DNA from: Pseudisothecium myosuroides
Lineage: Eukaryota; Streptophyta; Bryopsida; Hypnales; Lembophyllaceae
Assembly: GCA_951799445.1 (NCBI GenBank)
Contig: OX637287.1
Coordinates: forward strand, 41,135,724-41,199,723
Direction of reading: 5' to 3'
DNA length: 64,000 bases
Numbering within the stretch: the stretch's first letter is position 1; every line of letters starts with the position of its first letter. Below are positions 1 to 14,022 of the stretch, one piece after another. A program made the position numbers and the translations under genes. The notes beneath the pieces were generated by a model, which was not told the origin of the DNA, made no database searches, and was given only the letters and a program-made list of their open reading frames with translations.

Positions 1-172
1 TTGCTGGTTCGATCTCACGTACGGAGGTTGCAGATCTTGAGGGTCACCCATGCATGTGTTCTGTAGTGTGTTGCTCTTTGGAATGGTTTGATTCGACGGT
101 GCTTCCTCCGAATTTGCTGTGTAGTTTTGGGCTGATCTTTTCTTGGTTGTCTCATTTGTTTGAGTGCTGCAG

Positions 173-2806
<2,634 letters not shown>

Positions 2807-3673
2807 GCGCTGCCCGGAGTGCCGCTGGAAAACTGCACTTTTTCCAAAGTGTCCCCTCCTGTGAGGCCTGGTCAGCTTTGTTCAAGGGCATTGTGGGCTC
2901 TCCTTTCTGTCTACTTCGATCCCGTTCCGTCAGCCAGTCTGCATCGGACCCCTGCTTTTGCTCTTTTTATCCAAGGGGGCCTGACTTAGAAGATGTTTAG
3001 CATGTTCCAGTTGTCAGGAAAGGTCGTCTTCTGCTATTAAAGGCCTGCTGTTATGAGGCTAGTGAACCTTAGCACTGTTACAATGCGGGAGTTTGCAATG
3101 CTTCCCAGTGTGGGTTCTCGATGTACCTATGGGAGGGCTCTCTGTGCATGTATATTTATGAGAAATCTGCATCTACGCGTATCCTCACGAGTCTGAGCGT
3201 GCACTGAGTGGCGGGCCCATGCGAAGGGGCAGCGAGCCGAGATGTTGCCTCGTGAGGCTCAGTCGGGCTGTTCCATGTAGGGGCCTCCTGGGTGCTGGAA
3301 ACTTGGTAGGAAATGTAACGGAATCCAATGTGGGCCTGAATCACCATGTAATCTTCTTAGGAAATTGAAGTGTGTTTTATCCAATTTTCCCAATCATTTG
3401 TAGGTCGCTGGTCAAAGAGCGTCTTCCCTTTTTTGGCACTGGCATTCCGGTCTATTCGAGTAGGGTCTCCTGCTCAGCTACAGTGGTGGTCGCACTCGTC
3501 CGGTCCAGTCTCGAGTAGGGGCAGAGACCGTTTTGGCCATTTGGAGCTTTTTTTTGCGTTGTGATTGGTCAAAAGTTGGGCATCTGTGGTTCGTGGCTTT
3601 TCACTTTTGTCCGGACGAGTTTGGAGAATGGTTCTGGGCATCGAATATAGAAGTTAATTGGGTGGACTTGGTG
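2807..3673 (+). other. 3' untranslated/flanking region of left GSK3 copy
   Basis: Follows the kinase stop codon and holds no further gene. It is less AT-rich than the spacer and identical to 33911-34777 on the other strand, so the duplication took the whole 3' flank. A tattaaagg string near 3035 could serve as a weak polyadenylation signal; no canonical AATAAA is evident nearby. Short open frames here are conserved between the arms only because the DNA is. Confidence 0.6.
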
Positions 3674-3702
3674 CGCTTGTCCGGATGAGCCTGGAGAAAG
3701 GG
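3607..3702 (+). repeat. 25-bp direct repeat pair spanning the palindrome breakpoint
   Basis: Two near-identical 25-mers, ttgtccggacgagtttggag (3607 on) and ttgtccggatgagcctggag (3678 on). The arm ends at 3673, between them, so only the first copy lies inside the duplicated arm. Confidence 0.7.
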
Positions 3703-4108
3703 AGATGAATATTGATTTTGAGTATGGCATGTTTCATTTTGTATGTTGGAGATTGTAGATTCTTGTCAATTGGATCATGGAATGAATCATGCTTATGCGG
3801 TAGCGTTTCTTTTTTGTATATATCTCTGTTTGAAAATGGCGTAGGTTCCTTGTATTTGGCGATTATTTTCATTTGTGTATTTGTGTATTTGACGTTTGCG
3901 GCCGTAAGTTTTTGGAATGAAGATGCGGAGTGAACTGCTGGAGATTTGTTTGAAGTCATTTGTGCTGGTCGATGCGAGTTTGTCGATGCTTTTGAAATAT
4001 GAGGTTTTCCCGTAGAGATGAATACAGTGTTTTGTGGAGCTTTGTTGAATTTGGATAAAGATGTGTGGTAGGTACACCCAAAATTGCCCTGCGTCTAAAA
4101 GTGCCACT
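3674..4108. other. AT-rich spacer, no gene seen
   Basis: Unique-looking AT-rich DNA between the end of the left arm and the first TTAA element. I see no coding signal. Confidence 0.5.
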
Positions 4109-4112
4109 TTAA

Positions 4113-4799
4113 CCCCTAAATGATGGACCCATGACCATTGATTTCAAACCTCACTATCCATCATTGAATTTGCTGTCATTGTGCAACGAAAAATTTCATA
4201 TTTATTTTTCAGAGATGAAATTAGATGTCTTATGTACTTCACAAAACTTGTAGACTATTTGGTGGAAATTCTTTTTTTTTAATCATTTTTGAAGAAAAAG
4301 TGAAGAAAAAGTGAAGAAAAATCACATCAAATAGAAAATTATTTCAAAAAATCTGAAAATTTCACCAAGTGTGTATATTACATTGACAAAAATGATGGTG
4401 TAAACTCAATTTCCGTATCATTCTATAATTAGAAAATAATAGACATTGAAAATGCAACCAATGTTCAAATTGCAATAAAATATTCAATATTAGGAATTTT
4501 TTCAAAATTCAAATCGGAGTAGAAACTAGAGTAGATGACCTTCATTTTGTTAGTCAACCTCAATTCAAAAAATATCATTTTTGTGGAGAAATTTCAGATT
4601 TAGAACAAAGAGCAACAACTTCCCAAAATACACTAAAAGAGCATATTCTATGATCCGTTTTTTTAGCTAACTTCTCATTTATGTGGAGACAAACACTTGT
4701 AAGACTACAAACTCAATTGAATATTCTTCATAACCCACTGTTTCAATTACACAGTGTTGTCATTGGAATGCGACAAAATGGCGTTTGCGCGCTCCAGGG
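4113..4799. mobile_element. TTAA element, type 3 (first copy)
   Basis: Bounded by TTAA at 4109-4112 and 4800-4803. The left end reads ccccctaaa-like (CCCCTAAATGATGGACCC) and the right end ctccaggg. It has no coding capacity. Interior strings such as gtagatgaccttcattttgttag recur in the next copy, which shows a dispersed repeat. Non-autonomous; the piggyBac-like assignment rests on the TTAA site and CCC ends. Confidence 0.65.
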
Positions 4800-4803
4800 T
4801 TAA

Positions 4804-6110
4804 CCCTTAACCCCTAAAGGACCAAGGCCTTTTTTCTGCCAAAAAACACTCAAAACTGCCATTTCTATAACAAAAAGTAAAAAAAAATTAAAATTGTTTT
4901 TTTTTCACATCTAACCGTAGGATCTTACACATAATTGGTATAAGAATGTGTGGAAAAAATTTCAGAATTTTTGACCGCACAGTTTGCAAGATATCTGCGT
5001 TTAAAAAGGAAAAAACAAGTTTTTCAGCACATTGCGGGACCAGATTTTTTGAATTTAAAAATTTTTAACTTAAAATTTTTGCACTACAGCGTATTGAGCT
5101 TTAAATCTTTATAGTGGAGAATTGAGTTGAGAGTCTAGGAAAAAAAAAAAAATTCAAAAAAATCTTAATTATCATTCTTAAAAAAATTGTTAAGTAGAAG
5201 TAGATACAAGATCAAAGGAAAATCTAAAATATTCATATATTTTAGATGGAATTAAAATGCACTAATCCCAATGGTGAGATTGTTCTAGCAAGTAAACTAA
5301 ACCATTACAAAAAAAAAACATTGAAAAATTACAAAAATTGCATTCCGAAATGAATCCTACAAGTTATTTTTTTCAAGAAGATGCTCTAACTGCCCGAAAA
5401 ACAAGAATGTCCGTAACTTCCTCATAACAAATCCAAATGAAATGAATAAAAGCTTTCCAGATAGACAAAAATATAATCTATGAGAAAAAAAATATTTAAA
5501 AAAAAAATTAAAAATTTTGCAAATTTTTTTTGCTGCCCCCAATCCCCACGCATTCCAAGAAATGGCATAACTTCTCGCTCGAAGGTCGAATTTCAAATTT
5601 TTTTTCGCCACGTACCTCTTTCAATTCTTCACGTTCACAAAAAGTTTTAAAAAAATCAGGCAAAGTAAAACACCGAAAAGGTACATGCCCGAATTCCCAT
5701 TTGTCCCCCAAGGGGACAATGGTCCTTTAGGGGTTAAAGGACGAACCCATGACCATTGATTTCAAAATTCAAATTGGAGTAGAAACTAGTGTAGATGACC
5801 TTCATTTTGTTAGTTGGACTCAAACTCAAAAAATATCATTTTTGTGGAGAAATTTCAGATTTAGAGCAAGGAGCAACAACTTCTCAAAATACACTAAAAT
5901 AGCAATATTCTGTGATCCAATTTTTTTCCTAACTTCTCAATTCTGTAAAGACAAACACTAGAAAGACTACAAATTCAATTGGATACCCTTCATAACCCAC
6001 CATGCAGGGTCCACAAAAAAACATGGATGAAAAAATGCTTCCAATCTCTCTATAAGTGAAGGCATTGTCATCCAAAAGCCACAAAATGGTTGTGTGGCGG
6101 CGTTACAGGG
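4804..6110. mobile_element. TTAA element, type 3 (second, shorter copy), split by a type 1 insertion
   Basis: Shares TTAA 4800-4803 with the previous copy and ends at TTAA 6111-6114. Removing 4811-5733 plus one TTAA joins 4804-4810 to 5738 and restores an end, CCCTTAAAGGACGAACCC, that aligns with the type 3 end CCCCTAAATGATGGACCC. The intact type 3 part is about 380 bp, so it is an internal deletion derivative of the 687 bp copy before it. Confidence 0.65.
4811..5733 (+). mobile_element. TTAA element, type 1
   Basis: 923 bp between TTAA 4807-4810 and TTAA 5734-5737, with terminal inverted repeats CCCCTAAAGGACCA / TGGTCCTTTAGGGG. The interior is AT-rich and non-coding. It carries motifs shared by all type 1 copies: aaaactgccatttctat, ctaaccgtaggatctta and actaatcccaatggtgag. 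It sits inside the type 3 element, so TTAA is directly shown as its duplicated target. Confidence 0.8.
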
Positions 6111-6114
6111 TTAA

Positions 6115-6967
6115 GAGATTCTCGCTGTAACTCTTTGTGAGCCATTGTTGAAGAAACATTTTTATAACATTTGTCAATAAACTTTGACCCTTCATAACTT
6201 TTGCGTATAGTATCTAAATGTTGCATTTTTTGGTGTGTTGGGACCTTCTCTCATTGTCAACAAGAAAATGTAAACTTTGACCAATCTAATAATAGTAATT
6301 GTGCATGTTACAAAAAGTGTTGCTTTTGGTGTCCCTACTTGCGCTTGTTTTTGAGCAAAGTGTCCCTTTTTGAGTGAAAAGGAAGTTGCTATATTTTATT
6401 AAAAGTTTGGTGAGAAGTTAAGCTTTATTATAGGTTTCTTGTTGTATGTTTTTTGGTGTACAAAGAAGATACTTTTAAACCTAAATTAATTACTTTTTCA
6501 AACCATGTCCACTTTTCAAACTTGAAAGTTTCTCTCTTATATGGTCCTATTTTGCAACTATATATGAATGAAATTTTATGTAATTATTTTTCAAAGATTA
6601 AATCACATGTCTTCTATAAGTCTTAAAAATTCCAGCTATTTTAGTGAAAATATGAAATTACTATGAATTTTTGAATAATAGGTGCAAGAAATTCATATAA
6701 AATACTACGTATGAAGTATGCTTTAAAAGATCTAAAAATTTCTTTGTAGGTGTATATTATCCTATAGAATATCATGGTTTAAAAATTTAATGTATAATTC
6801 TAAAGTTAGAAAATAAATACTTTGTGATATTTTAAAGTTCAAATTACAATAAAATATTCAATTTTAAGATTGTTTCAAAATTTCAAATTGGAATAGAAAA
6901 TAGACTTAATTGGCTTCATTTCATTGTGGTGACTTGAATTCTAAAAAGATTATTTTTATGACTAAAT
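6115..6967. other. AT-rich region with decayed type 3 sequence
   Basis: No gene. From about 6480 the sequence resembles the type 3 interior (tcttctataagtctta, aaattggaatagaaaatag) and continues on the far side of the type 2 insertion at about 7900-8000. Confidence 0.4.
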
Positions 6968-6971
6968 TTAA

Positions 6972-7895
6972 CCCCTAAAGGACTAGCCTGCTATTTTTAG
7001 CTACATAGCGATTTTGGACAAGTACGTGTGACTAGAGATTTTCATATTTTAAGCTGAAATTTTAAGAGAAGGTGGGGACGAGGAATATCTTTCATGTGCA
7101 CTAAATTTCATGACATTTCAAAATAGGAGTCAAAAGTTATGGCCTAATATGTTACTTTTTTCATCGGGTGGGCAGTCCGTGCATATCTGAAAAAATCACT
7201 TTTTTCAAAAAAAAGAATTGGAAATTGTTTTTCTAGAGTTATATATATGTGGTAAGCTTTATATCATTCCATTTCGACCAATGAGTAAAAAGTTATGAGG
7301 TGTTTTAGTTTGCGGGTAGTTATGGATTCCCTACTCTGAAATAAACTTTGAAGTTGTTTATTTAACTCAATTTTTAATATTTTTTGAAAAAAAAAAATCA
7401 TAGGATTTAGGTTGTTTATTACAACATTAAAACCATTGGGGTTGACATTTTTCAATTCCATAATTAAATTCTTAACAATTTAGTATTTTGGATAATTATC
7501 TACTTCTTTCTACTTACTATTTTTTTTTGTATATGTTGTACAATTCCAAATGATTTGAAATTTTTTAAGCATGTAGACAACTTGTTTAGGAAAAATAATT
7601 CAAAGAAGCACCACTATTTTGTACATTTTTTCATACAAATGTGACCTTGTGAAGTGCAGCTGCCCTATTTTTCGCAGGAAAAAAAAAGGATTTTTGCCAA
7701 TTCAAATGCTAATATCTTCCAATCCGCATAGTGGAAAATTCTGAAATTTTTTCCACATCTTCTAAAACTAGTTTACTATAAGATCCTACGGTTACATGTG
7801 TCAAAGAAGTTTTTTTTTCAAAAATTTGGTACTTGTACTAAAAATGACAGTTTTTGAGTGTTTTCAGTGAAAATATAGTCATGGAACTTTAGGGG
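6972..7895 (+). mobile_element. TTAA element, type 2
   Basis: 924 bp between TTAA 6968-6971 and TTAA 7896-7899. The left end is CCCCTAAAGGACTAG and the right end aactttagggg. It has the same layout as type 1 (gtttttgagtgttttc near one end, gatcctacggtta, ccaatccgcatagtgg) but is clearly diverged, hence a second subfamily. The flanks gactaaa and atacagggataggagcaaag join into type 3-like sequence, giving a second empty-site argument for TTAA duplication. Confidence 0.75.
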
Positions 7896-7899
7896 TTAA

Positions 7900-8552
7900 A
7901 TACAGGGATAGGAGCAAAGTTGCCAAAATACACTACACGGTGATCCATGGATTTGCAAGTTTCTTATGTACGAAGGTCAAAAACATTTCTAAGACATAAT
8001 ATCCAACAACAATTTTTGAAAAGGAATTCAATCAAAATCCCCACCCTCTCCCAAATATGGAAGTAAAATCATTTTTCCCATTATAGAGGTTTCCTGAATT
8101 CATCCGCAGGACACAAAATATTCTCCCAAGTGTTTCAAGGTTAAAATAATTTTTTTTAAGAGTGACTGATTTACATTTTTTTGAATTTTGGTAAAGGATT
8201 AGTATACAATGAATGATACTTGGTTTCTTTGGGATATGAAATATAATAGTTAGCTATTTGACGGATTGCCATATTGATCCAGATTTCTAAATTTTGCCCA
8301 ACATTTAAATATTTGGGTGGTTGATTTGAAGATGCAAATAAGAAAGGAAAGAATATTGTTTATTTTTTGATTGATTTTAATTGTATTAAGATGTATGAAA
8401 AATTTCTACTAAAAGAGCAAGCGGCTTCTATATTGCAATAATCATTTATTAAAACATTTTCAATATCTCAAAAAATAATATCTTAAATATTATTCATTTT
8501 CAAAAATGGATAAATTAGTGCGTATCTAGCTTAGGATTTGAGTTTGAATTTA
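7900..8552. other. AT-rich spacer, no gene seen
   Basis: The first 100 bases continue the type 3-like repeat interrupted by the type 2 element. The rest is AT-rich DNA without recognisable features. Confidence 0.45.
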
Positions 8553-8556
8553 TTAA

Positions 8557-9491
8557 CCCCTAAAGGACCAAGGCCTTTTATCTGCCAAAAATCACTCAAA
8601 ACTGCCATTTCTATAGCAAAGAGTTAAAAAGAAAAATTTAATTGTTTTTTTTCACATCTAACCGTAGGATCTTATACCTAACTAGTATGAAAAAGTGTGG
8701 AAAAAATTTCAAATTTTTTGACCGTACAGATTGCAAGATATTTGCGTTTAAAGTGGAAAAAACAAGTTTTTCACCACATTGCGGGACTAGATTTTTTGAC
8801 TTTGACCATTTTTAACTTAAAATTTTTGCACCACAAAGTTTTGAGCTTTAAATCTTTATAGTGGAGAATTGAGTTGAGAGTCTAGGAAAAAAAGAAAATT
8901 TCAAAAAAACTTAATTATCATTCTTTAAAAAATTGTTAAGTAGAAGTAGGTATAAGATAGAAGGAAAATCTAAAATATTCATATATTTTAGATGGAATTA
9001 AAATGCACTAATCCCAATGGTGAGATTGTTCTAGCAAGTAAATCAGACCATGTAAAAATAAAAAAATTGAAAAATTGAAATAATTGCATTCAAAAATGAA
9101 TCCTAAATTTTTTTTTCAAGAAGATACTCTAACTGCCCAAAAAACAAGAATGTGCATAACTTTCTCATAATGAATCCAAATGAAATGAATCAAAGCTGTC
9201 TAGATAGACAAAAATATAATCTATGAGAAAAAAAAATTAATGAAAAAAATTCAAATTTTTGTCCATTTTATTTTGCTGCCCGGGCTGCCCCCCGTCCCCT
9301 GTATTGAGCTTATTTGGTCATAACTTTTGTTCCCGGGCACTGATTGTGAAAAAAATTATATTCCCACAAAGCTTATTGTTTTTTCTATCTCCAAAAAAAG
9401 TTTCAAAAAATCACAACAAAATTTCAGCCCGTAGGTACCTGCCCGAAAATGCATTTGTCCCCCGAAGGGACAGCGGTCCTTCCTTAAGGGG
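8557..9491 (+). mobile_element. TTAA element, type 1, with intact GC core
   Basis: 935 bp between TTAA 8553-8556 and TTAA 9492-9495. The left end is CCCCTAAAGGACCAAGGCC. The right end has a small internal duplication (ggtccttccttaagggg). The centre holds the palindromic octamer gcccgggc at 9278-9285 within a GC-rich strip, which is unusual in this AT-rich element. Confidence 0.78.
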
Positions 9492-9495
9492 TTAA

Positions 9496-10419
9496 ACCCT
9501 TAAGTTCTTTGACTATGTTTTCCCCCAAAACACTTGAAAACTGCCATTTTGAGCACAAGTACCAAATTTTGGAAAAAAAACGTTTTTGGACACATGTAAA
9601 CGTAGGATCTTGTAGTACACTGGTCTGAAAAGATGTCAAAAGAATTTCTGAGTTTTCCACCGAGTGGATTGCAAGATATTAGCGTTTGAATTGATAAAAA
9701 TCTTATTTTTGGCCTTGCGAAAAATCGGGCAGCTACACTTCACAAGGTCACATTTGAATGAAAAAATATCCAAAATGGTGTTACTGTTTGGATTCATTCT
9801 TCAAAGCAAGTTGGCTACATGCTTGAGAAATTTTAGATCATTTGGAATTGTACAACATATAGAAAAAAAATAGTAGGTAGAAAGAAGTAGAGAATGAATT
9901 AAAACAATGAATTGTTAAGAAGTTAATTATGGAATTGAAAAATACCAATCCCAATGGTTATAATGTTGTAATAAAAAATTTTACATCCTATGATTTTATT
10001 TTTTTCAAAAAATATTAAAAACTGAGTGAAATAAATGACTTCAAAGTTTATTTTAGGATAGGGAATTTATAACTGCTCGCAAACTAAAATTCCTCATAAC
10101 TTTTGACTCATTGGTCAAAATGGAATGATTCTAAGATTTCCACATTTATATAAATCTAGAAAACCACTTTCAAATTTTTATTTTTGAAAAAAGTGATTTT
10201 TTTTATTTGCCTGGATTGCACAGCTGAGAAAAAAAAGAACATATTAGGCCATATCTTTTGACTCATATTTTCAAATGTCATAAAATTTTGTACATATGAA
10301 AGATATTCCTCGTCCACAACTTCTATTAAAGTTTGGGCCTAAAATATGCAAATTTCTAGTTACAAGTACTTGCCCAAAATCACTATGTTGGTAAATATAG
10401 CAAGATGGTCTTTTAGGAG
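9496..10419 (-). mobile_element. TTAA element, type 2, reverse orientation, abutting type 1
   Basis: Lies between TTAA 9492-9495, shared with the preceding type 1 element, and TTAA 10420-10423. The minus strand reads CTCCTAAAAGACCATCTTGC, matching the type 2 left end. It shares aaaactgccatttt and cgtaggatcttgta with other copies. Sharing one TTAA suggests back-to-back insertion. Confidence 0.75.
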
Positions 10420-10561
10420 TTAAACATCCAAAAGATTTGTTTTGAATTTGAGTTCTGAATTCAACTAATGAATTGAAACCTTGCAATTTTGCAAGTCATA
10501 CCAATGATTTCTAATTTAGTTTCAAAGTTTTTTAAAAAATTCCTAAAATTGAATATGTCAC

Positions 10562-10739
10562 TGTTAACATTCCTGTGTATTAGGGTTTTGTTCCGGCTAC
10601 GGATGTTTTTCATCCACTTAGCCTGAATAGGTTTAGCTTAGCATGTGTATAAATCGTATCCTAAACTCGTTTAGTCTCTCTCTGGTTTTATCTACAAACC
10701 GTCCATCAGTTGCTAAAATGCAACCAAGTTATACCAACA
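10562..10739 (+). repeat. 5' LTR of a degenerate Ty1/copia element
   Basis: Starts TGTTAACATTCC and ends ACCAACA, so it has TG...CA ends with a short TGTT/AACA inverted repeat. A TATA-like gtgtataaatc lies near 10646. It is immediately followed by a primer-binding site. At 178 bp it is short for an LTR, and no matching 3' LTR is seen because the element is truncated downstream. Confidence 0.6.
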
Positions 10740-10752
10740 TGGTATCAAAGCA
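10740..10752 (+). other. Retrotransposon primer-binding site (initiator Met-tRNA type)
   Basis: TGGTATCAAAGC differs by one base from TGGTATCAGAGC, the sequence used by most plant copia elements, which pairs with the 3' end of initiator Met-tRNA. It directly adjoins the LTR end. Confidence 0.75.
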
Positions 10753-10940
10753 TTAGAGCGTTAGACCGCTAGAGTTCAAAGAGTTAGAGCACACTTGAGT
10801 CCCTAGGCACAACTAGATCTGAGAGGCTCGAGGAATCAGAGTAGTTCTTCAATCTCACTGAAATCAAGGCGGCGCCGTCATTAATAAACTACAGTCAATA
10901 CTAGCTACAATTCCTATGTCATACATTAGCTGAGCTTACA

Positions 10941-12061
10941 ATGGATCTACACGTTAGAGATGTACCTGAAATGATGAAGCTAGCTGGAATAACAAACTAT
11001 ATGATTTGGAGCTATAAGGTAAAGCTTATGTTGATGCTCATGTTGATGCAGGAAGGACTCTGGAGGTTCATCAAACCCGGAATGGAGCGTGCTCAGACAA
11101 GTATGAATACTGCAACTTCTTCAAATAGCGACAAAGGAGCGTCAAATTTGGAGCCAAAACTGCAACTCACCAACGACCAACCTGCCATCGACGCACTCGC
11201 TACTCCTGCTGCAGATGTAACTGCAACACCAGTCTCTCCTACATCCACGACATGCGAGATACAAAATTACCTTTCAAAGAAGGATGTATAATCATTTCCA
11301 TGGTACAAGACTCTATCATACTTAGCGTCATACACCTCACTAATCCTCAAGCCATTTGGCAACGGCTTAAAAGTATGTGGGATGTAAGAAGTTCATCACG
11401 TTTATTGTCCCTCAAGGAACAATTCTACTCCTTAAAACTAGCAAAAGGGAGAGGAATAGGAGACCATCTCTAGAAGATTAATCTTATTGTAACTCAACTA
11501 GCAAGCCTAGGGATCCTCATCTTAGATGAAGATCTTGTAGATTTGACATTCAATAGCCTACCCAAGAGTTGGTCAATTTTTTAAGCAAATACAGAAAGGA
11601 AGGGAACGCTTACCTTTATTTCTAGAGTTGGAAGGTCTTTTCTTGTAGGAAAAATTCAATCACACCCTAGACAGACAACGCAATGAGTTAGAAGAGGTCA
11701 ATTTCATTCGAACTAGACCATTGATTCGCCACAACCAGCTAGGTTGAGGCTGCACCACGTGCAACAAAATGACCACACTGCATCATCCGCACCAGCTGCG
11801 CACAACCCAAACCAACGGTCAGACAACCAAGTTCATCAAATCTTTTGTCACAAATGTGGTAAGTGAAGACACTTTGCACGTGATTGTGCAAGGATCACTT
11901 TGGAAGAATGCATTAAGGTGATGCAACTACAACTTACAAACATGCAACGTCCCCAATACCAAATGAATCTAACGAAAATCGACATGGATGATGAAGAAGG
12001 TCCTAATTCCAATAGCAATCCTGCCTCTAGTCACGTAACTGCCTACTTTGAAGCATTTCAA
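10941..12061 (+). pseudogene. Ty1/copia gag remnant
   Basis: The reading frame opens MDLHVRDVPEMMKLAG, then NYMIWSYKVKL and MQEGLWRF, typical of copia Gag. It continues in another frame at 11252-11473 (NPQAIWQRLKSMWD, LKEQFYSLKLAKG) and past a stop (IVTQLASLGI). A CCHC zinc knuckle is legible at 11846-11887 (C-x2-C-x4-H-x4-C) but contains an in-frame TGA. An LM-dipeptide run at 11029-11049 suggests slippage. Several frameshifts and stops make it dead. A CACTA element interrupts it at 12062. Confidence 0.85.
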
Positions 12062-12544
12062 CACTACTAGAAAAGGGGGCCCTAATCAACAGAAAATCAA
12101 TGCACTTACATTGATTACAACAAAAAAAAATTGAGCTCTGTTGATTTGGCTGTCCTCCAAACACCAATCAACAAGATTTGGTTGATTTGAACCAAAAAAA
12201 ATTTGCTCAGTTGATTCGGCAATCCTCTCAACATCATTTTCATTTTTCCACATATTGTAATAGTAAGATAGGGTCGGCCAAAAATAATTATTTAAAAGTA
12301 TGCCAAAAAATAAATAAAATGAATAAGAAAAACTGTCAAATTCAGCAAAAAATTAAATGATTAAAATTTTGTAAAAAATAAAAATGTCCAATATTAGCGA
12401 AAAAGTCCAAAATAAAGTCCAATGACCATCTAAAATCAAGATATTCTATATGGCAAGGTGATGGACTTATGGTGACTTCCAAAAATAATTGTCTATTATA
12501 TAAATTGTTTTAATAAACTAAGAAATTAAAAATATTAAGAGAAA

Positions 12545-13148
12545 TTTTGACATGTTGTATAAAAGGGATTCTACCTTTATATACAATTTCACTTAGAATA
12601 GATTATATTTAGACTTATTATTATTTGAATGAAATTTTTATGGAAAAATAATTTTTTTGTGAAAAGTCAAAATGTCTCATTTCTTTTTATAGGAAGAATG
12701 TGCATCTTGACTAGAATCACATACTACAAGATCCACAAATATTGGATTTTTATTGATTGATATCTTATTGATTAAAATTTTAATTTTTAATTTTTCACTC
12801 CATAAATTGCAAATATGTTTTTGATATATATAGTTACTTGATGTTATTTTGAATTTTTATTGTATTTTTTTGCAATCTATGGAATGAAAATTAAAAAAGT
12901 GAAAATTTTGAGGTCAAATTTTAATCAATAAGATTTCAATCCATAAAATTCAATCAATAAAAATTCAAAATTTATGGAATTTATAATATGTAATTCTAGT
13001 CAAGATGTATATGCATCCTATAAAAAGAAATGAGACATTTTGACTTTTCACAAAAAAATTATTTTTACATAAAAATTTCATTCAAATAATAATAGGTCTA
13101 AGTATAGTCCATTCTAAGTGAAATTGTAGAATCCCTTTTATACAACAA
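12545..13148. repeat. Long foldback I inside the CACTA element
   Basis: The left arm (from ttgtataaaagggattctac, about 12554) is mirrored by the right arm ending gtagaatcccttttatacaa (about 13144). Arms are roughly 270 bp with few mismatches around a short AT-rich loop near 12850. It could form dsRNA if transcribed. Confidence 0.8.
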
Positions 13149-13189
13149 TATGCCCAATTTTCACTTCACAATTCTCGTTTCTCAATTTA

Positions 13190-13655
13190 TGAGAGCTTGA
13201 CTGCTCATTGTCAAAATGTAGGAATTGTGTACAAAGTAGAATTTCAAACCTCATTTTGGCATAGTAGAATATCTTTTTTCAAAGCACTTTGAACTAAAAA
13301 AAGTTGTGAAATCAAGCCAAATTTCATCTCCAAAAAATCGTTTGATGTTTCAAGCCTCCAATCAAGAGTTATAGACAAATTTCAAAGTGGGTGTTTGAAA
13401 TTGTCAAAAAAAATGTCCCTTCCAACCCCTCTCTCAAATTTGTCCATAACTTTTAATTAGAGGCTTGAAATCTGAAACGGATTTTTGGAGATGAAATTTA
13501 GATTCATTTTCTACAATAATTTAGTTCAAAGTTTCTTGAAAAAAGTAATTCTACAATGCCTAAATGAGGTCTGAAATTCTACTAAAACTACAATTCCTAC
13601 TTTTGACTTAAGTATGAGCGGTTGAGCTCCAACTATTCCTCACTCTTTACAAATC
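13190..13655. repeat. Long foldback II inside the CACTA element
   Basis: The left arm contains aaacctcattttggcatag and the right arm its mirror, ctacaatgcctaaatgaggt. Arms are about 210 bp with more mismatches than foldback I. The same sequence family forms the hairpin at 63304-63841, and both are followed by cccatatgggttgt and a TATA-like box (tataaaggcc at about 13692). Confidence 0.75.
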
Positions 13656-13929
13656 CCATATGGGTTGTCCTACCTCCTACCACCTCACTTGTATAAAGGC
13701 CTTGTCTTCCCCTCTCTTCAAACACCAAGGTAAGCTACATTCAAAGTTAAAATGGAATGTATGTTGAATTATTTGGAGTGTAGTGGTGGATTTTGGCATT
13801 CAAAGCTCTATAGTAGTATATATTTATTTAATTATTTTGAATATAATGTTGGATTTCTAAAGTTAAATTTTAAATTTAAGAATTTAATTTGGAAAATTTA
13901 ATTAATTATTTAATATCAATTTGTTGATT

Positions 13930-14022
13930 GCTGACGTGGCAATTTAATCCGTTTGGCCGTTCTAATGACGTGGCAGTCTTGCCTACGTGGCTAGTTCAAC
14001 CTATGTGGTAGCTTACGTGGCA
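13930..14022 (+). promoter_or_regulatory. Cluster of ACGTGGC motifs (G-box/ABRE-like)
   Basis: Four ACGTGGC cores (gacgtggcaa, gacgtggcag, tacgtggcta, tacgtggcaa) plus one decayed form (tatgtggtag) within about 90 bp. Plant bZIP factors bind such cores, but in a CACTA element they may equally be subterminal transposase sites. Function is inferred only from the motif. Confidence 0.45.
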
